Shown here in pieces: positions 45,975 through 57,105 of a stretch of 64,000 bases of DNA. Numbering within the stretch: position 1 is the first letter of the stretch; each line of letters begins with the position of its first letter. The DNA lies in NCBI GenBank assembly GCA_024760905.1, contig CM045737.1:17400848-17464847 (forward strand), given 5' to 3'. Source of the DNA: Plotosus lineatus (Eukaryota; Chordata; Actinopteri; Siluriformes; Plotosidae). Position numbers and translations under genes: made by a program. Under the pieces are notes generated by a model. That model saw only the letters and a list, made by a program, of their open reading frames with translations, did not search any database and was not told the DNA's origin.

Positions 45975-46716
45975 CAAGGATCTCTCAATACTTCGTGCTT
46001 CAATTCATGCGGCTTCCGTGCATCCCGTTTTTTTTTTGTTGTTTTTTTTTTTTAAATATTCATTGAATTATAAAATAAGGAAATTAAGGAAGACTAGGGG
46101 GAAAGTTAATGAAAATGCCGCAAAAACGAGGCCAGTTGTGCAAAATAAAAACCTCAAAGCCCTAAACAAACAAACCAAAAACAACCCAAAACCTCCCATC
46201 AAAACTAGTTACATTTTTGTGAGGTGCGCATCTGTATTTATATTTTATTTACATCTTATGCATTATTTTTTAACGTTTACTTGTTATTATAAGCATTTAT
46301 AGCATTGAATATGTATTTATTGATATTATATACACATATGGCAGTACGGTGGCATGGTGGTTAACACGTCCGCCTCACAGCGAGAAGGCCTGGGTTCGAT
46401 TCCCGGCCTGGGCGTTTCTGTGTGGAGTTAGCATGTTCTCCCCGTGCTTGTGTGGGTTTCCTCCAGGTGCTCCGGTTTCCTCCCACAATCCAAAGACATG
46501 CACAGTAGGTTAATTGGTCGTTCTAAATTGCCTGTTAGTTCGCATCGTGCAGAGGGCAATGGCAAACCACTGCACTAATCCTGCCAAGAAAACCTCCATG
46601 AAGATGATAACCAGGGCGTTATCTTTCATGGTGGGTCGAACATGTATACGTCAGTCGGGGGGGGGTTCGCGAAGGGATCTCGGTCCCAATTAACCACGGA
46701 AAGTGAGGGATCCCTG
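45975..46716. mobile_element. Family 3 MITE with SINE insertion
   Basis: Starts CAAGGATCTCTCAATACTTC after TA and ends GAAAGTGAGGGATCCCTG before TA. Orientation opposite to the 24.5-kb copy. A type A SINE splits it near 46339-46640. Confidence 0.78.
46339..46640 (+). mobile_element. SINE type A with alternative 3' part
   Basis: GGCAGTACGGTGGCATGGTGG head, B box GGGTTCGATTCCCGG, canonical body to ACATGCACAGTAGGTTAATTGG, then a different end, GCATCGTGCAGAGGGCAATGG...AAAACCTCCATGAAGATGA, which also occurs near 30935-30985 and is not the L2-type tail. Confidence 0.8.
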
Positions 46717-47050
46717 TACGTATATTATATGGGAACATGAACAAAAACAGTTTACTAAATTAAAGAAAGATTTTTAATAGTTTGTTTCTGACACTTTTTA
46801 AAATAATGGATAAAGGTGAACTTTCAGATATACAGGTGCAGAAGAGCTGCGTAATGTCAAATCATTCACTGTCTAACAGTTTAAGTATATACAGCATGAA
46901 AAATAAAGGTAAGCAAATTAAAGCAAGAATTTTATATTTTGCATATTTTAACCACGACAGCTGCAGGTCAGGTGAACTCTGTGTTTGAGCAGAGCTAAAC
47001 ACTATGTAGCCAACATCATCCTTTTGAGCTCATTCAGATTTTAATTAATT

Positions 47051-47165
47051 AATTCATTTTCTTAACCGTTTAATCCTAATTAGGGTCACAGGGAGGCTGG
47101 TATCTATCTTCGCCGACTCTGAAAAAGAGTAGAGTACACACTGTCAGCTCGACAAACCCTCACAG
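47051..47165 (-). mobile_element. SINE L2-type tail fragment
   Basis: The minus strand carries GGCGAAGATAGATACCAGCC and CCCTAATTAGGATTAAACGG. Confidence 0.7.
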
Positions 47166-47232
47166 GACTTTAGTACCTGTTACACACAAAAATGCAAGTA
47201 AACCACAACTCTGTAAAGATATATATAATATC

Positions 47233-47237
<5 letters not shown>

Positions 47238-47328
<91 letters not shown>
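47238..47328. repeat. (TA)n then (GT)n microsatellite
   Basis: TA run to about 47293 followed by a GT run to 47328. Confidence 0.95.
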
Positions 47329-47331
<3 letters not shown>

Positions 47332-47437
47332 TACATAGTTCAAAACAATAATTCAATTTCTATGATTTATTTTCCCATTTCAAAGAGTTATGATGCCTCC
47401 TGCTCCATGTGATAATGAATGATTGTCTGTCATTTTG

Positions 47438-47737
47438 GGCAGTGGTGACCAAGTGGTAAAGGTGCTGGATCACTGATCCTAAATTTGGGGGTTCAAGCTC
47501 TACTCACCACAAGGTTGAACCCCCCCCCCCCAATCCCCCACCCAGTGCAGCTAACTGGGTTATCAAAGCCCGCCATGTCTCTCACTGTCTATGGTGAGAG
47601 TTTCATGTAAAAGAACCATTGCTGACTTTCAACAAAGGTAGCTACAAAGCAGTCTGGCGAGCTGTCCTTTCCCAGAGTCGGCTGGAATGGGCACCAGCCT
47701 CCCTGTGACCCTAATTAGGATTAAGCGGTTACAGAAA
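47438..47737 (+). mobile_element. tRNA-headed SINE, body B with L2-type tail, intact
   Basis: GGCAGTGGTGACCAAGTGG head, B box GGGGTTCAAGCTC, body with AAAGAACCATTGCTGACTTT and tail GGATTAAGCGGTTACAGAAA. A perfect 14-bp duplication TGTCTGTCATTTTG lies at 47424-47437 and 47738-47751. Confidence 0.92.
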
Positions 47738-47751
47738 TGTCTGTCATTTTG

Positions 47752-48718
47752 ATTTAAGTGTTATATAACTCTTGAATTTGCAGATCTGTGGACTGTGGAC
47801 CAGTCAAATCATAGCTTTTCTATGTAGTATATGTGGGACATTGACTTTTACATTCTCTGCAGATTGATAAAAAATATTTTTCCTCATTTTTTAAAATATA
47901 TTCAGCCAATGCGCACTAAAACATGATGGCAGCAGGATAATAATCCTTGGAGAAGGAGCATCATCGAATTATCAGTAAGACTCGGTCAGCATGTAACATG
48001 GACAGGATGAATCTTCTATTCACTAACATTAGCCTGAGATAGTATTTGTGTAATTAGTTACCAATTGATAGTGTTTGACATGTTTAACTTTTCTTTATTA
48101 TCTAAAGTCAATAAATTACAATCCATCAGTGATCGGTGAGAGCACAAGATACACTGTGCAACATGGAGAGGAAAAGTTACACATCTCATTCATCCTGCCT
48201 TCAGTCTGGTGCTTATTTACCAATTTTGCCACACATGCAAATACTGTGCTTCATTGTGTGTGCACCTGTGTTCTGATTCATGTGGTTATGGGACCTGTGG
48301 AGATCTTAGCAGAGGCTCAGCGGGACGTGAAAATAATGAAGTCTTTCTCTTGTCACAAAATTGAGCATGAAAAAGGTGAAAACTAGGAAGTATTGGAATT
48401 ATTTCAGAAACTGTGCTCACCATATGTACACATGATATCTTCCAGGCATGCAATTTTTTAGATGCATTGAATCACAAATAAATTGGACATTGAAGTATTT
48501 ATTCAAGTTTGATGTTGAGTATTTGGAAAATGTGCCACTTTCATGATCAGACATGCATACTAATAACAATATCAATATTGAACATGTGGGCAAAAGTGAA
48601 ATGAAACAAAAACTACTGTTGAAATTTTGGTGAAGTAAATTTTAACATGCTTTGTTCCTTTCTTTTAATTTTGTGCCTAGATAATATGGCTTATTTTGTA
48701 AATTCATAGTACAGTAAT
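47752..48718. other. Unassigned sequence
   Basis: No repeat or exon recognised. Confidence 0.4.
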
Positions 48719-48874
48719 AGGTGTGAGGTGGTTTGGACATGTACAGAGGAGGGATAGTGAATATATTGGTAGTAGGATGCTGAGGTTGGAACTACCAGGC
48801 AGAAGGCCTAGAGGAAGATCAAAGAGGAGATTTATGGATGTGGTGAAGGAGGACATGAAGGTAGTTGGTGTAAG
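48719..48874 (+). mobile_element. RTE LINE 3' fragment, cut by hAT
   Basis: RWFGHVQRRDSEYIGSRMLR then KRRFMDVVKEDMKVVGV, ending abruptly where a hAT terminus begins. The RTE tail is not seen beyond the hAT. Confidence 0.85.
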
Positions 48875-48875
48875 A

Positions 48876-49735
48876 CGGGTCTGGAACCTATGGCTCATGA
48901 GCCAGATGTGGCTCTTTTGATGACTGCATCTGGCTCTCAGATAAATCAAGTGGCCTTTCTTAACAGAATAACTAATACATAATTTCACTGTCATTTAAAT
49001 AAAAATATAAAAAAAAGCCATCAAATAAAATAAAAACAGATTAATCTCACGCATTTTAATCTATACATCTATTTTCAATGCCACTTACTGTGGCGCGCAG
49101 AGAGCCAATCCTTTCTGTACTCCAGTGTGTGGGCGGGGCCGAAACTTTGAAAGATTACTGTATATGCAACAGCCTGCGCGAGTTGTTTTTGGATCAAGAG
49201 GTAAATTTCCCTTGTTTTTGATCAGCTCATTTTCATGAAACCAAGCAGAGCTGGCAAGCAAAACAAATGGACAGACAGGAAAAACTTCAACTCGCAGACC
49301 AGCTGATTATCAAAACTTGGGACGTGCTTCCTGTCAAATAAGCACTTCAGTGCGTGAGTTCTGTCGTATTGACCATGTTTAGCCCCACATGCGCACGTGA
49401 GCAGTCCTTCTCACACCTGCAAAGTATCAAGACCAACCTGCGGTCACATGAAGAGGTTGCATGAAGCTGAACCTCACCACGTATCAAGCAGACTACAAAG
49501 CCATCAGCAACACCAGGCAGCACCAGAAGTCGCATTAATAGTAAGAAATACTTTTCTTATTCATAAATAAATTTGTTATAAAAATGTTGTTTAAAATAAA
49601 GTCAGAGTCTTATTATACTCTAAAATTGTTGGTCTTTTTCCATTTAGTTGTATTCAGTGTTAAAAAAATATATGGGTCTCAGAAGATTAGATTTTAAAAT
49701 ATGTGGGTTTTTTGGCTCTCTCAGTATCAATATCA
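48876..49735 (+). mobile_element. hAT element, internally deleted
   Basis: Left end GGGTCTGGAACCTATGGCTC with GAGCCAGATGTGGCTCTTTT; right end near TTTTTGGCTCTCTCAGT. These match a widespread vertebrate hAT type with GGCTC-rich subterminal repeats. The right terminus is eroded. Confidence 0.75.
49235..49538 (+). pseudogene. hAT transposase, N- and C-terminal ends fused by deletion
   Basis: Begins MKPSRAGKQNKWTDRKNFNS, then the middle is missing. From 49375: MFSPTCAREQSFSHLQSIKT, NLRSHEEVA and, after a frameshift, LNLTTYQADYKAISNTRQHQ KSH stop. The E-Q-x-F-S-x-L-x-x-I-K-T-N-L-R-S block is the hAT C-terminal dimerisation region of the kind found in GTF2IRD2-like transposases. Confidence 0.78.
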
Positions 49736-50059
49736 CAAAACCAGAACATTCTTTGGTTAAGCCAAACAACTTTATGAGGTCCGAAATATCAAGTAGGGGC
49801 TGTAAACATCAGATTTTGAAGGGTGTACTGGTGGCACTATTTCTTTAGACCACAGACATACAGGTTACCAGAAATGTCCAGTTGTTTGACTGGTACTGTA
49901 TATTTTGTCATGTTTTTAAGCATAACATGATGCACTGCACGAAGTCTTGGAGTAACCATAAATAAGTAAATTTACTTCTCTTCTCACATCACTAATCTTT
50001 CTCGATCATGTTGATTTCTTCTCTTTAATATCCGAATGATTTTTTTTTCCATTTATTTC
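49736..50059. other. Unassigned spacer
   Basis: No feature recognised. Confidence 0.4.
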
Positions 50060-50765
50060 CAGGAAGGCCATTCAGATACTTGTTCAGTCTCTTGTAATCT
50101 CAAACCCAGATTACTGCAATTCACTTCTGGCAGGTCTACCTTTTGAGCGCTATTTGACCTATTCAAATGATCCAAAACTGTGCTACACAGCTTGTTTTCA
50201 ACCTTCCCAAATTTTCCCACACCACTGCTACAATCTCTCCCCTGGCTTCCTGTAGCTGCTCGCATTCAATTTAAAACACTAATACTTGACTACAAAGCCA
50301 AAAATGGATTGCACCTTCTTTCCTCAAAGCACTTATTGCACCTCACACTGCACCATGTTCTCTCAGATCCTCTAGAACTGCAAGACTGATTCCTCCCTCT
50401 ACCAAGAGACAAGAGAAAATATCTAATATCTAAACGATTCCCTGTTCTGGCTCCAAGGTGGTGGAATGAACTTCCTCTGGACATCCAGACAGCTGAGGCA
50501 CTGGGTATCTTCAAACGGCAGCTGAAAGTGTACCTTTTTCAGCAGTATTTAGATTAAGCACTATGCTATATACAAACACACACCTAACCAAATAAAATCA
50601 AATTAAAAAAAAACCTACACAACACCGAACATCTGAGTTTGACTCAAGGTATACTTAGTCTGTGTTCTAAAAAACCAGTACTAGAATATATTCACTGGTA
50701 GAGACTTTAAAGCATTTCTGTAAGTCGCTCTGGATAAGAGCTTCTGCTAAATGCTGTAAATATAA
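50060..50765 (+). mobile_element. L2-type LINE 3' end
   Basis: Decayed RT C-terminus: ILVQSLVISNPDYCNSLLAG near 50070, LSPWLPVAARIQFKTLILDY in another frame near 50235, and WWNELPLDIQTAEALGIFKR QLKVYLF near 50460. The tail GTAAGTCGCTCTGGATAAGA...TGCTAAATGCTGTAAATA is the standard fish L2 end. 5' truncated, several frameshifts. Confidence 0.85.
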
Positions 50766-51676
50766 ACAAATACTACTGCGGTAAACTTGAAGCTTGCTCT
50801 GTATAGCTCTTAAAACTTTACACCAGAAAGTATATCTTGAGTAACAACTACTAATTCATAAAATTCCACAGATAAACACTGCATCGAACATTTCCTCATA
50901 TATTTTGGTTCACTCACGTTTATCAGGTTACTTGTTTGACCACAAAATCAATTTGAGTAGTTTCTCCACCAGCATGTACGCTACAGTGAGGTGCAAGTAT
51001 AAGAAAGAGGTGTGTCTGTGTGTGTGGCATGAGATCATGATATCTATGACAGCTGCGTGCGTCTCTTACTGTGCTGAGAGTTGGCAGCCCTGGTTATAAT
51101 TAAATCAAAAGCAATAACCTAGTTGTTTAGCAAGTAGATGAACATTTGGAACAACTAGACGGCCTGCAATCAGGACACATTTTATTTTCACCCCAGTGCT
51201 AATGGCTCCATCTTTTTTACATATAAACCCTACTCATGTGTTATATTTAGCTGCCTTTTGGTCCGTTTTTATTTATGTTTACACTCCTGCTTTTCTATAT
51301 TCGTCCATTTGGGTGGAAACTACATGATGCTAATGTCACAAGAAAACAATTGTGTTTTTATTCTCTCTAGAACTTATGGAGTTGTTCATGTCAGAAACAA
51401 AGTATTGTGTGTCTCCAGAACTTCAGAACTGTGTTTTTAATACCATCTGGTTCAAGAGTATTGTATTGTGCAGCACAAGCACAGAGAGTGGAAAAGAGTA
51501 ATTGCTTTTTTGCCCATGATTGATTTTTTTTTTTTTTTTACTTAATAACTGTTGCTATGTCCATAGGTTTCTGCCAGCAAAATTGCTTTGGTTCTGGTAC
51601 CAAAACATTTGGATTCATGGAACCATAACGTTAGTGTTTAGTAATGATGTGAGTTCACTTAAGCGATGACGAATGC
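50766..51676. other. Unassigned sequence
   Basis: No feature recognised except a poly-T near 51525-51539. Confidence 0.4.
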
Positions 51677-51693
51677 TTTCATGTAATATCATA

Positions 51694-52005
51694 TGTGGGG
51701 CAGGTGGTGTAGTGGTTAGGGTGCTGGGCTCATGATCGGGAGGTTGTGTGTTCAAATACCAGTTTGCCCCCCACTGTGCTAAGACCCCTGGGTAAGGTCT
51801 TAACCACAAGTGTGCCTCTGTTCACCCAGCAGTATAAATGGGTACCAGTAAGAATATACTGGGAAGGTAACCTGTGGTGGATTAGAGTAACATCCAGGAG
51901 GAGTTGAACTACTGGTCGCTTCATGCTATGGAAACTGGGGATAAGTACCGGCCTGATGAGCCACTAGACTCAAGGTGTGAAAGCCCAAAGGACTTTACCC
52001 TTTAT
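51694..52005 (+). mobile_element. tRNA-derived SINE, separate family, intact
   Basis: GGTGGTGTAGTGGTTAGGGTG head and B box GTTCAAATACCAG, then a body unlike types A and B (CCCCTGGGTAAGGTCTTAACC, AGGAGGAGTTGAACTACTGG) ending AAAGGACTTTACCCTTTATT. A perfect 17-bp direct repeat (TTTCATGTAATATCATA) at 51677-51693 and 52006-52022 defines both ends exactly. Confidence 0.92.
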
Positions 52006-52022
52006 TTTCATGTAATATCATA

Positions 52023-52327
52023 CTAATTACATTGGATAAAAAGCTTTTTGGGTTCTTTCCCCCCCCAAAGGGTTTGCCCCGACATTGTCAAAGTGAAAGT
52101 TAGAGCACAAGCTACATTATATGGCCAGAGGTTTGTGGACATATGACCATATTAACAGAAGTCTTATTTTTGTAGCTGCAGTGCTTTCAAGCACACTTTA
52201 AAACAAGTTTGACTTGGCGTTGGCAGTAATCCTAATGTAAATACTATTTATTTAATTTTTTAAATCACGTTATTGAGACAGCATGTTTTGAACTGTTTTA
52301 TATACTAGTATGGATATATCCTACATA
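52023..52327. other. Unassigned spacer
   Basis: No feature recognised. Confidence 0.4.
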
Positions 52328-53134
52328 CCATATTCGACATAATAAGCGCCCTGCTCAAATAAGCACCCCCCCCCATGTTTTTGATCTTGCGTCTGATAAC
52401 TACCCACGTATACTGGGAGCAAAATCGTAGATTAAACTTACCAATTTTATTCGATCAGTCTCTGTAACGGTAAAATGAGGCGTTCACTGCCTGTAAAAGT
52501 GAGTTTACACGGTATTTCAAGACCCCCTGCCACTGGGTAATGTCTATAATTTATCAGTAACAACACATTTGATTGTTCCGCCACGCTTTAAAAAACAGAA
52601 AAATATTTTGCTGTGTTCTCTTGGTCAATGTCCACCAACCGATGAACCATTAGAAACTGCTACAGCAAAACTTTGGGATGCTCTGAATGAATGGACGATG
52701 AGCCAGATATGGACCTATCAGAAAGTGATGACGAGGATTTTTCACCCAATTCTTCTGCTCACTAAATTTTGTTTGTGTTTTTGGTTTTTGTTCATGTTCG
52801 TGTTGATTGGTTCAACGTGCCATGTGCTGAAGTTGATATTCATGTTGATTGGCTTGATTTTACTTCCAGGAAAATGTTTAAAGGAACAGCACCGGGAGGG
52901 AAAAGTAGGAGTGTTTTATTAAAAATTTATGCTGTTTTCTGTTTATTTTCAGCTTTCATTTAAGTAGTTTGGATGATAACACAAAATGAATAACATAAAT
53001 ACCAGCAAAACTCTTTTATTATTCATGTTTTCCACCTCGATGATGATAAGCACTTACCGTTCCACTCCGCTTTAAGAAGCGCTCATCCATTCCAAGTTTT
53101 TAAGCGCCCTGGGCGCTTATCATGTCAAATACAG
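52328..53134 (+). mobile_element. pogo-type family 5 element, both ends present
   Basis: CCATATTCGACATAATAAGC at the left and GCTTATCATGTCAAATACAG at the right, with TA at 52326-52327 and 53135-53136. About 0.8 kb. It keeps only the 3' coding end of a transposase. Confidence 0.82.
52569..52765 (+). pseudogene. pogo-type transposase C-terminus (family 5)
   Basis: 52569-52690 reads IVPPRFKKQKNILLCSLGQC then PPTDEPLETATAKLWDALNE. A one-base shift at about 52692 leads to DDEPDMDLSESDDEDFSPNS SAH and a stop at 52763. A strongly acidic C-terminal tail after the DDE domain is common in pogo/Tigger and CENP-B-like proteins. The catalytic part is absent. Confidence 0.6.
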
Positions 53135-53339
53135 TATGTCTTATTTTATTTTAGCTTATTGTTAAATAATGTACAATAAAGTTGCTGAAGTGAAATCTCA
53201 ATTTAAATAAATAGCTAACTTCCACTATGTAATAATATGAATTTTAAAATACCGGTATATAAATTAGCAGTAAAAGGATCTTAAGTCTAGGGTCAAGGAA
53301 AATATATATTTTTGATAGGTTTTTAAACATCGATCCATG

Positions 53340-56300
53340 ATGCTACGCTACTCAAAGCTTGATTGGCGTCTTTATAATCAGCAGCTTGTGGTTGTTGTAA
53401 TTTCTTCATGCCTAGTCTGCATCATCAGCAGGTATCTCAGGGTCTTTAGCGTTTTGCCCCCAAACCTGTCCGCTTCACCTGAGTGGGGCAGCAAAGACAA
53501 AAGACTGTCTTCACCTGCAGGCTGGCTTCTGGTTGATTGTTGAGGTCTTCTAACGTGCATCTACGCACTACTCTCCTGGCTTGTAATTGACTGTGGTCCA
53601 ACTCTCTCTTCTCTTGATCCACCGCCACCTTGAGCATGTCTCTGCTGAAGCAGCTATGGTCTTTATTGCCTTCTTTGTGACGGTAGGGGTAAGACCTATC
53701 TTGTGCAGGAAGTTTCTTGTAGATGTTGCAACAAAACCCCTGCATCCAACCTCTATTGGCATCAGGCTTGGTTTCCACCCTTTCATACAAGCTTCATCTA
53801 CCAAGTCCTGGTATTTTGCTGCTTTCAGTTCGTGTGAGATGTCAAGTCTATCCTCCCAGGGAACTGTAAGCTCGATTATGTGGATGGCTTTCATTTCTCG
53901 AGATAATAGCAGCATATCTGGGCGCACCTGAGTAACTGCTATATCTTCTGGAAATTTCAACTTCCTCTGCACATCCACAAGAAGCTGCCAGTCAGAGGCT
54001 GAAGACAGGACTGAGCCTCTAGTTGCAGGCTTTCTAGGCTTGGTATTCATCTCTCCTTCTTTCAGGAACTGGATGGGTTTTTCCTGTATCCTGGATACTT
54101 TGATGGTTGACTTACACTCTGCGCTGGTCCACCACTATGGCAATCTCTCTTAAGACAGTGTCATGCCTCCTTCAGTACCTCCCCTCTCCCAGAGCCTTAG
54201 GACATGCTGAGAGGATGTGATTCAGGGAGCAGTTGTTTCCTTTACACAGAGAGCATGAGACGTCCTCCTCTTTCCCCCAAATCTGCAAGTTAGAAGGCGT
54301 AGGAAGCAAGTCTGACACAGCACGTAGTAGGAAGCTGAGCTGTCCTTGATCAGTATTCCACAGTTCCTTCCATGTGAATGGGTGCTGGATGGCTGATTCC
54401 CATTTGGTCCAGCTTCCTTGGCTTCCTAACCCCACTGCTCTGACAAACCTGGTGTATTCCGCTTCTTTTCTAGTTTGTTGCACAATCATATCACTTCTTG
54501 TTCGGTCATCTGCTGTGCTCCATCGATTACCCTCGTAGTTGCCAAGGCCTAATCTTCTTTTGCAAACTGTTCCCACCAGCTCTTGATGACGCAGGTCCTC
54601 CTCTGCCACTTGTACTGCTTTGCGAAGATTCCATTTTCTACCAGTTTTCACAGTTTCCCCTGCTTGCTGCACTACTGTGTCTTTGGACAAACGTAAGGTA
54701 GAAATGGCCCTAACTTTTGCAGTCTGGAATTCTTCAATCACAGATGACGGAGACAAACTTAGCTTAGCTGACCTGCTGTAAAGATTTACAGTACTGTAGC
54801 TTGGTGGAACCCCCAGCCACTTACGCAGAAATCTGCTGCACAGTCGTTCCATTGACTCTACTGTAGAGAAGGCCATGTCATAGAGCAGGAATGGCCACTG
54901 CAGTCTAGGGATAATGCCGTACTGGAAGCACCATGCTTTGAAGCGGTCTTGGAGATAACTTCCATCTATTATTTGAAGCCACTTCTTGAGCGCTTTTTGG
55001 ACATCTCTGCTGTTTTCTGTCTCCCAATGACTGGTCAAAGCATTTGCCCAGGCATTTAATGCTCTCATCCTGGATTGTGGGAATCTTCTCATCTTGGATA
55101 ATGAAAACATGTGATCCAAGCTGGCCTTTGGTAATAGTGAGGCTCCTTGACTTGGGTGGCTTTATTTTCATTCTACCCCAGTTCACCATCTTTTCAAGGG
55201 CTGAGAGAATCCAACGGGTTCCTGCTGGTGACTCTGTCATGACAGTGACGTCGTCCATAAAGGCTCTGCAAGATGGGTGCCTGGTGCCATCGTCAGCCTT
55301 AGGACCTCTGCACTGGCTGATTCCTGCCTTGAGGAGCAAGTTCATGGCTGCCACGAATAGTGTTACTGAAACGGTACACCCTGCCATGATTCCCTTCTCG
55401 AGTCTCTGCCAGCCTGTTGTGAAGTTGTTCACTGTAAATCGCATCTTGATGTTGGTAAGATGATTCATGACCAACTGCACGACCTCTGTTGGAACATGGT
55501 ACTGCTGCAGTGCTTTCTTGATTAGTAGATGGGTTATGCTAGGGTAGGCCTTGGCAATGTCCAGCCACACTACTTATAAGTTACTCTTGTTTTTCTTGGC
55601 CTCCTTGATCAGCTGGCTTATCGCTGCTGTGTGCTCTAGACATCCTGAGTGGCCTGGGATGCCTCCCTTCTGCACGCTGGTGTCATTGTAGTGATTAATC
55701 AGGAGAAAGGTGGTGATTCTCTTTGCTACTTCAGACCAAAATATCTTTCCTTCTACGTCCAGAAGAGAAATTTCCCTGAACTGGTCCAGCCCTCTTGAAT
55801 CTAGCTCCTTTGGTACAAAACAACCTTCTGCCAGGGTCCATGCTGATGGTAGCTGTTCTTTTTCCAGATTGTACGAAGAAGCTTGCAGAGACGATTGAGA
55901 AGCTTTGGGCAATTCTTGTAAATCTTGTATGTAATTCCAGAGGGACCTGGAGCAGAGTTTGATCTTGCAGCTTTGACAACCTTTTTGATTTCTTCGAAGC
56001 GCAGGTCTGAGAGATCAAAGGGGGTTTCAGGATCTGGCTCCTCTTTTGGATACGGGGGTTCTGCTAATGGTGTAGTTCTGTCAGGGTCGCTATGTGCTTG
56101 TTTTACACTCTTTTCAACCTCTACTTAAGAACATTGGAGTCTGCCACTCTTGGGTTTCCCCAGTAGGTCTGAGGTGAACTGGAAAGGGTTGCTGAAGAAC
56201 GCCTTTCTTTGTTTCTTCTTCTCATTTTGCCTCTTGCGGAGTCTCTCAGCTGACCGAAATTGAAGCAGCCTCTTATGCAGAGTGTGGTGCAGCTCTTGCA

Positions 56301-57105
56301 GACCTTCCGTCTCGGACTCTGGAGCTTTCTTCCATGATTTCTTGACACTACGGAGGTTTTGATGCAGCTTAGCTATCTGTTTTTGTCTTCTACTTGCTCC
56401 TCCTCGGCTTGGTCTTGACTTCACAGTTTGAGCTCCAAACAAACTCTTGCATTCATCATAAATGATCTTGCTCAAGAGCTGGATCTTTTTACAAGCTTCT
56501 CCTTTCAGGCAGTTTTCAAGAATGCTGTCCAGGTTGTTGTCCAGAACTTGCCACCTCTTGATGGTGGAAGTTGTAATCTAGATTTCTTCTCCTGGGCCAC
56601 GTCACTTGCTACACCTCTTGTTTCCTGAGCCGTCGCGCCAGGATTGGTCTCGACGTGGGGGTTCTGAGCACTGTGGTGAGCTTCCGGGCTCAGATCCTCC
56701 TGTGTCTTATTAGCTGCTGATGTTTCAGTAGCTTTGCACTGTCTTCACTGCTCCTTGCACTTGGTTTTGCCTTGGTGTATTTTCACGCCTTTTTCGTTCT
56801 TAAAGAGTCTTCTGCAGCTGCCACACCGCCGTCTAGATTCTGGTGCTGCTTGCTTGAGGGCTTGCATCAAACTTCTAGTCCTTGGTTCGTTGCCTGGTTC
56901 GTGATCCTTTGAATCCGTCCGGGTTTGCAGTTCATCCTCCCCTGCCTTTCAGCCTGCAAGGGGGTATTCTCTTGTTGTGGAACTTGTAGCGATTATGTGC
57001 AGTGCTTCGGGTTGCTGGCCCTAGCACTATAGCATGCCGTCTTTCCGAGCTGTCATCCGAACTTTCTCTAAGGTCAATGGGACTCTCCCCACAGTCATAA
57101 ACATA
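53340..57105 (-). mobile_element. LINE of the R2-type superclade, nearly full length
   Basis: One minus-strand unit has, in order, an N-terminal C-C-H-C zinc finger, a lysine/arginine-rich region, RT, a CCHC knuckle and a restriction-like endonuclease. That order marks the R2/NeSL/Hero-type LINEs. The 5' end is put near 57105 and the 3' end near 53340 from loss of similarity to anything recognisable, so both are approximate. No target duplication was found. Confidence 0.78.
53440..56960 (-). pseudogene. RT-endonuclease polyprotein of R2-type LINE, few lesions
   Basis: From the 5' side: finger RRRCGSCRRLFKNEKGVKIH with Q-G-K-T-K-C (about 56755-56830); basic region RPSRGGASRRQKQIAKLHQN (56475-56125); RT entry FREISLLDVEGKIFWSEVAK and GHSGCLEHTAAISQLIKEA (55912-55574); an in-frame TAA at about 55571; DIAKAYPSITHLLIKKAL, GIMAGCTVSVTLFVAAMN and the catalytic FMDD at 55250-55261; a frameshift near 55015; thumb-like KAWCFQYGIIPRLQWPFLLY, RKWLGVPPSYSTVNLY; knuckle CSLCKGNNCSLNHILSACPK near 54190-54255; a shift between 54172 and 54050; endonuclease RPDMLLLSREMKAIHIIELT VPWED (PD...E-x-T, 53930-53850) and IEVGCRGFVATSTRNFL. 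Roughly 1,150 codons with about five lesions, young for this window. The clade within the superclade is not resolved. Confidence 0.8.

Noticed and set aside
53568..56475. Cluster of minus-strand frames as a host gene
   Set aside because: RT, CCHC knuckle and restriction-like endonuclease order identifies a LINE, with stops and frameshifts.
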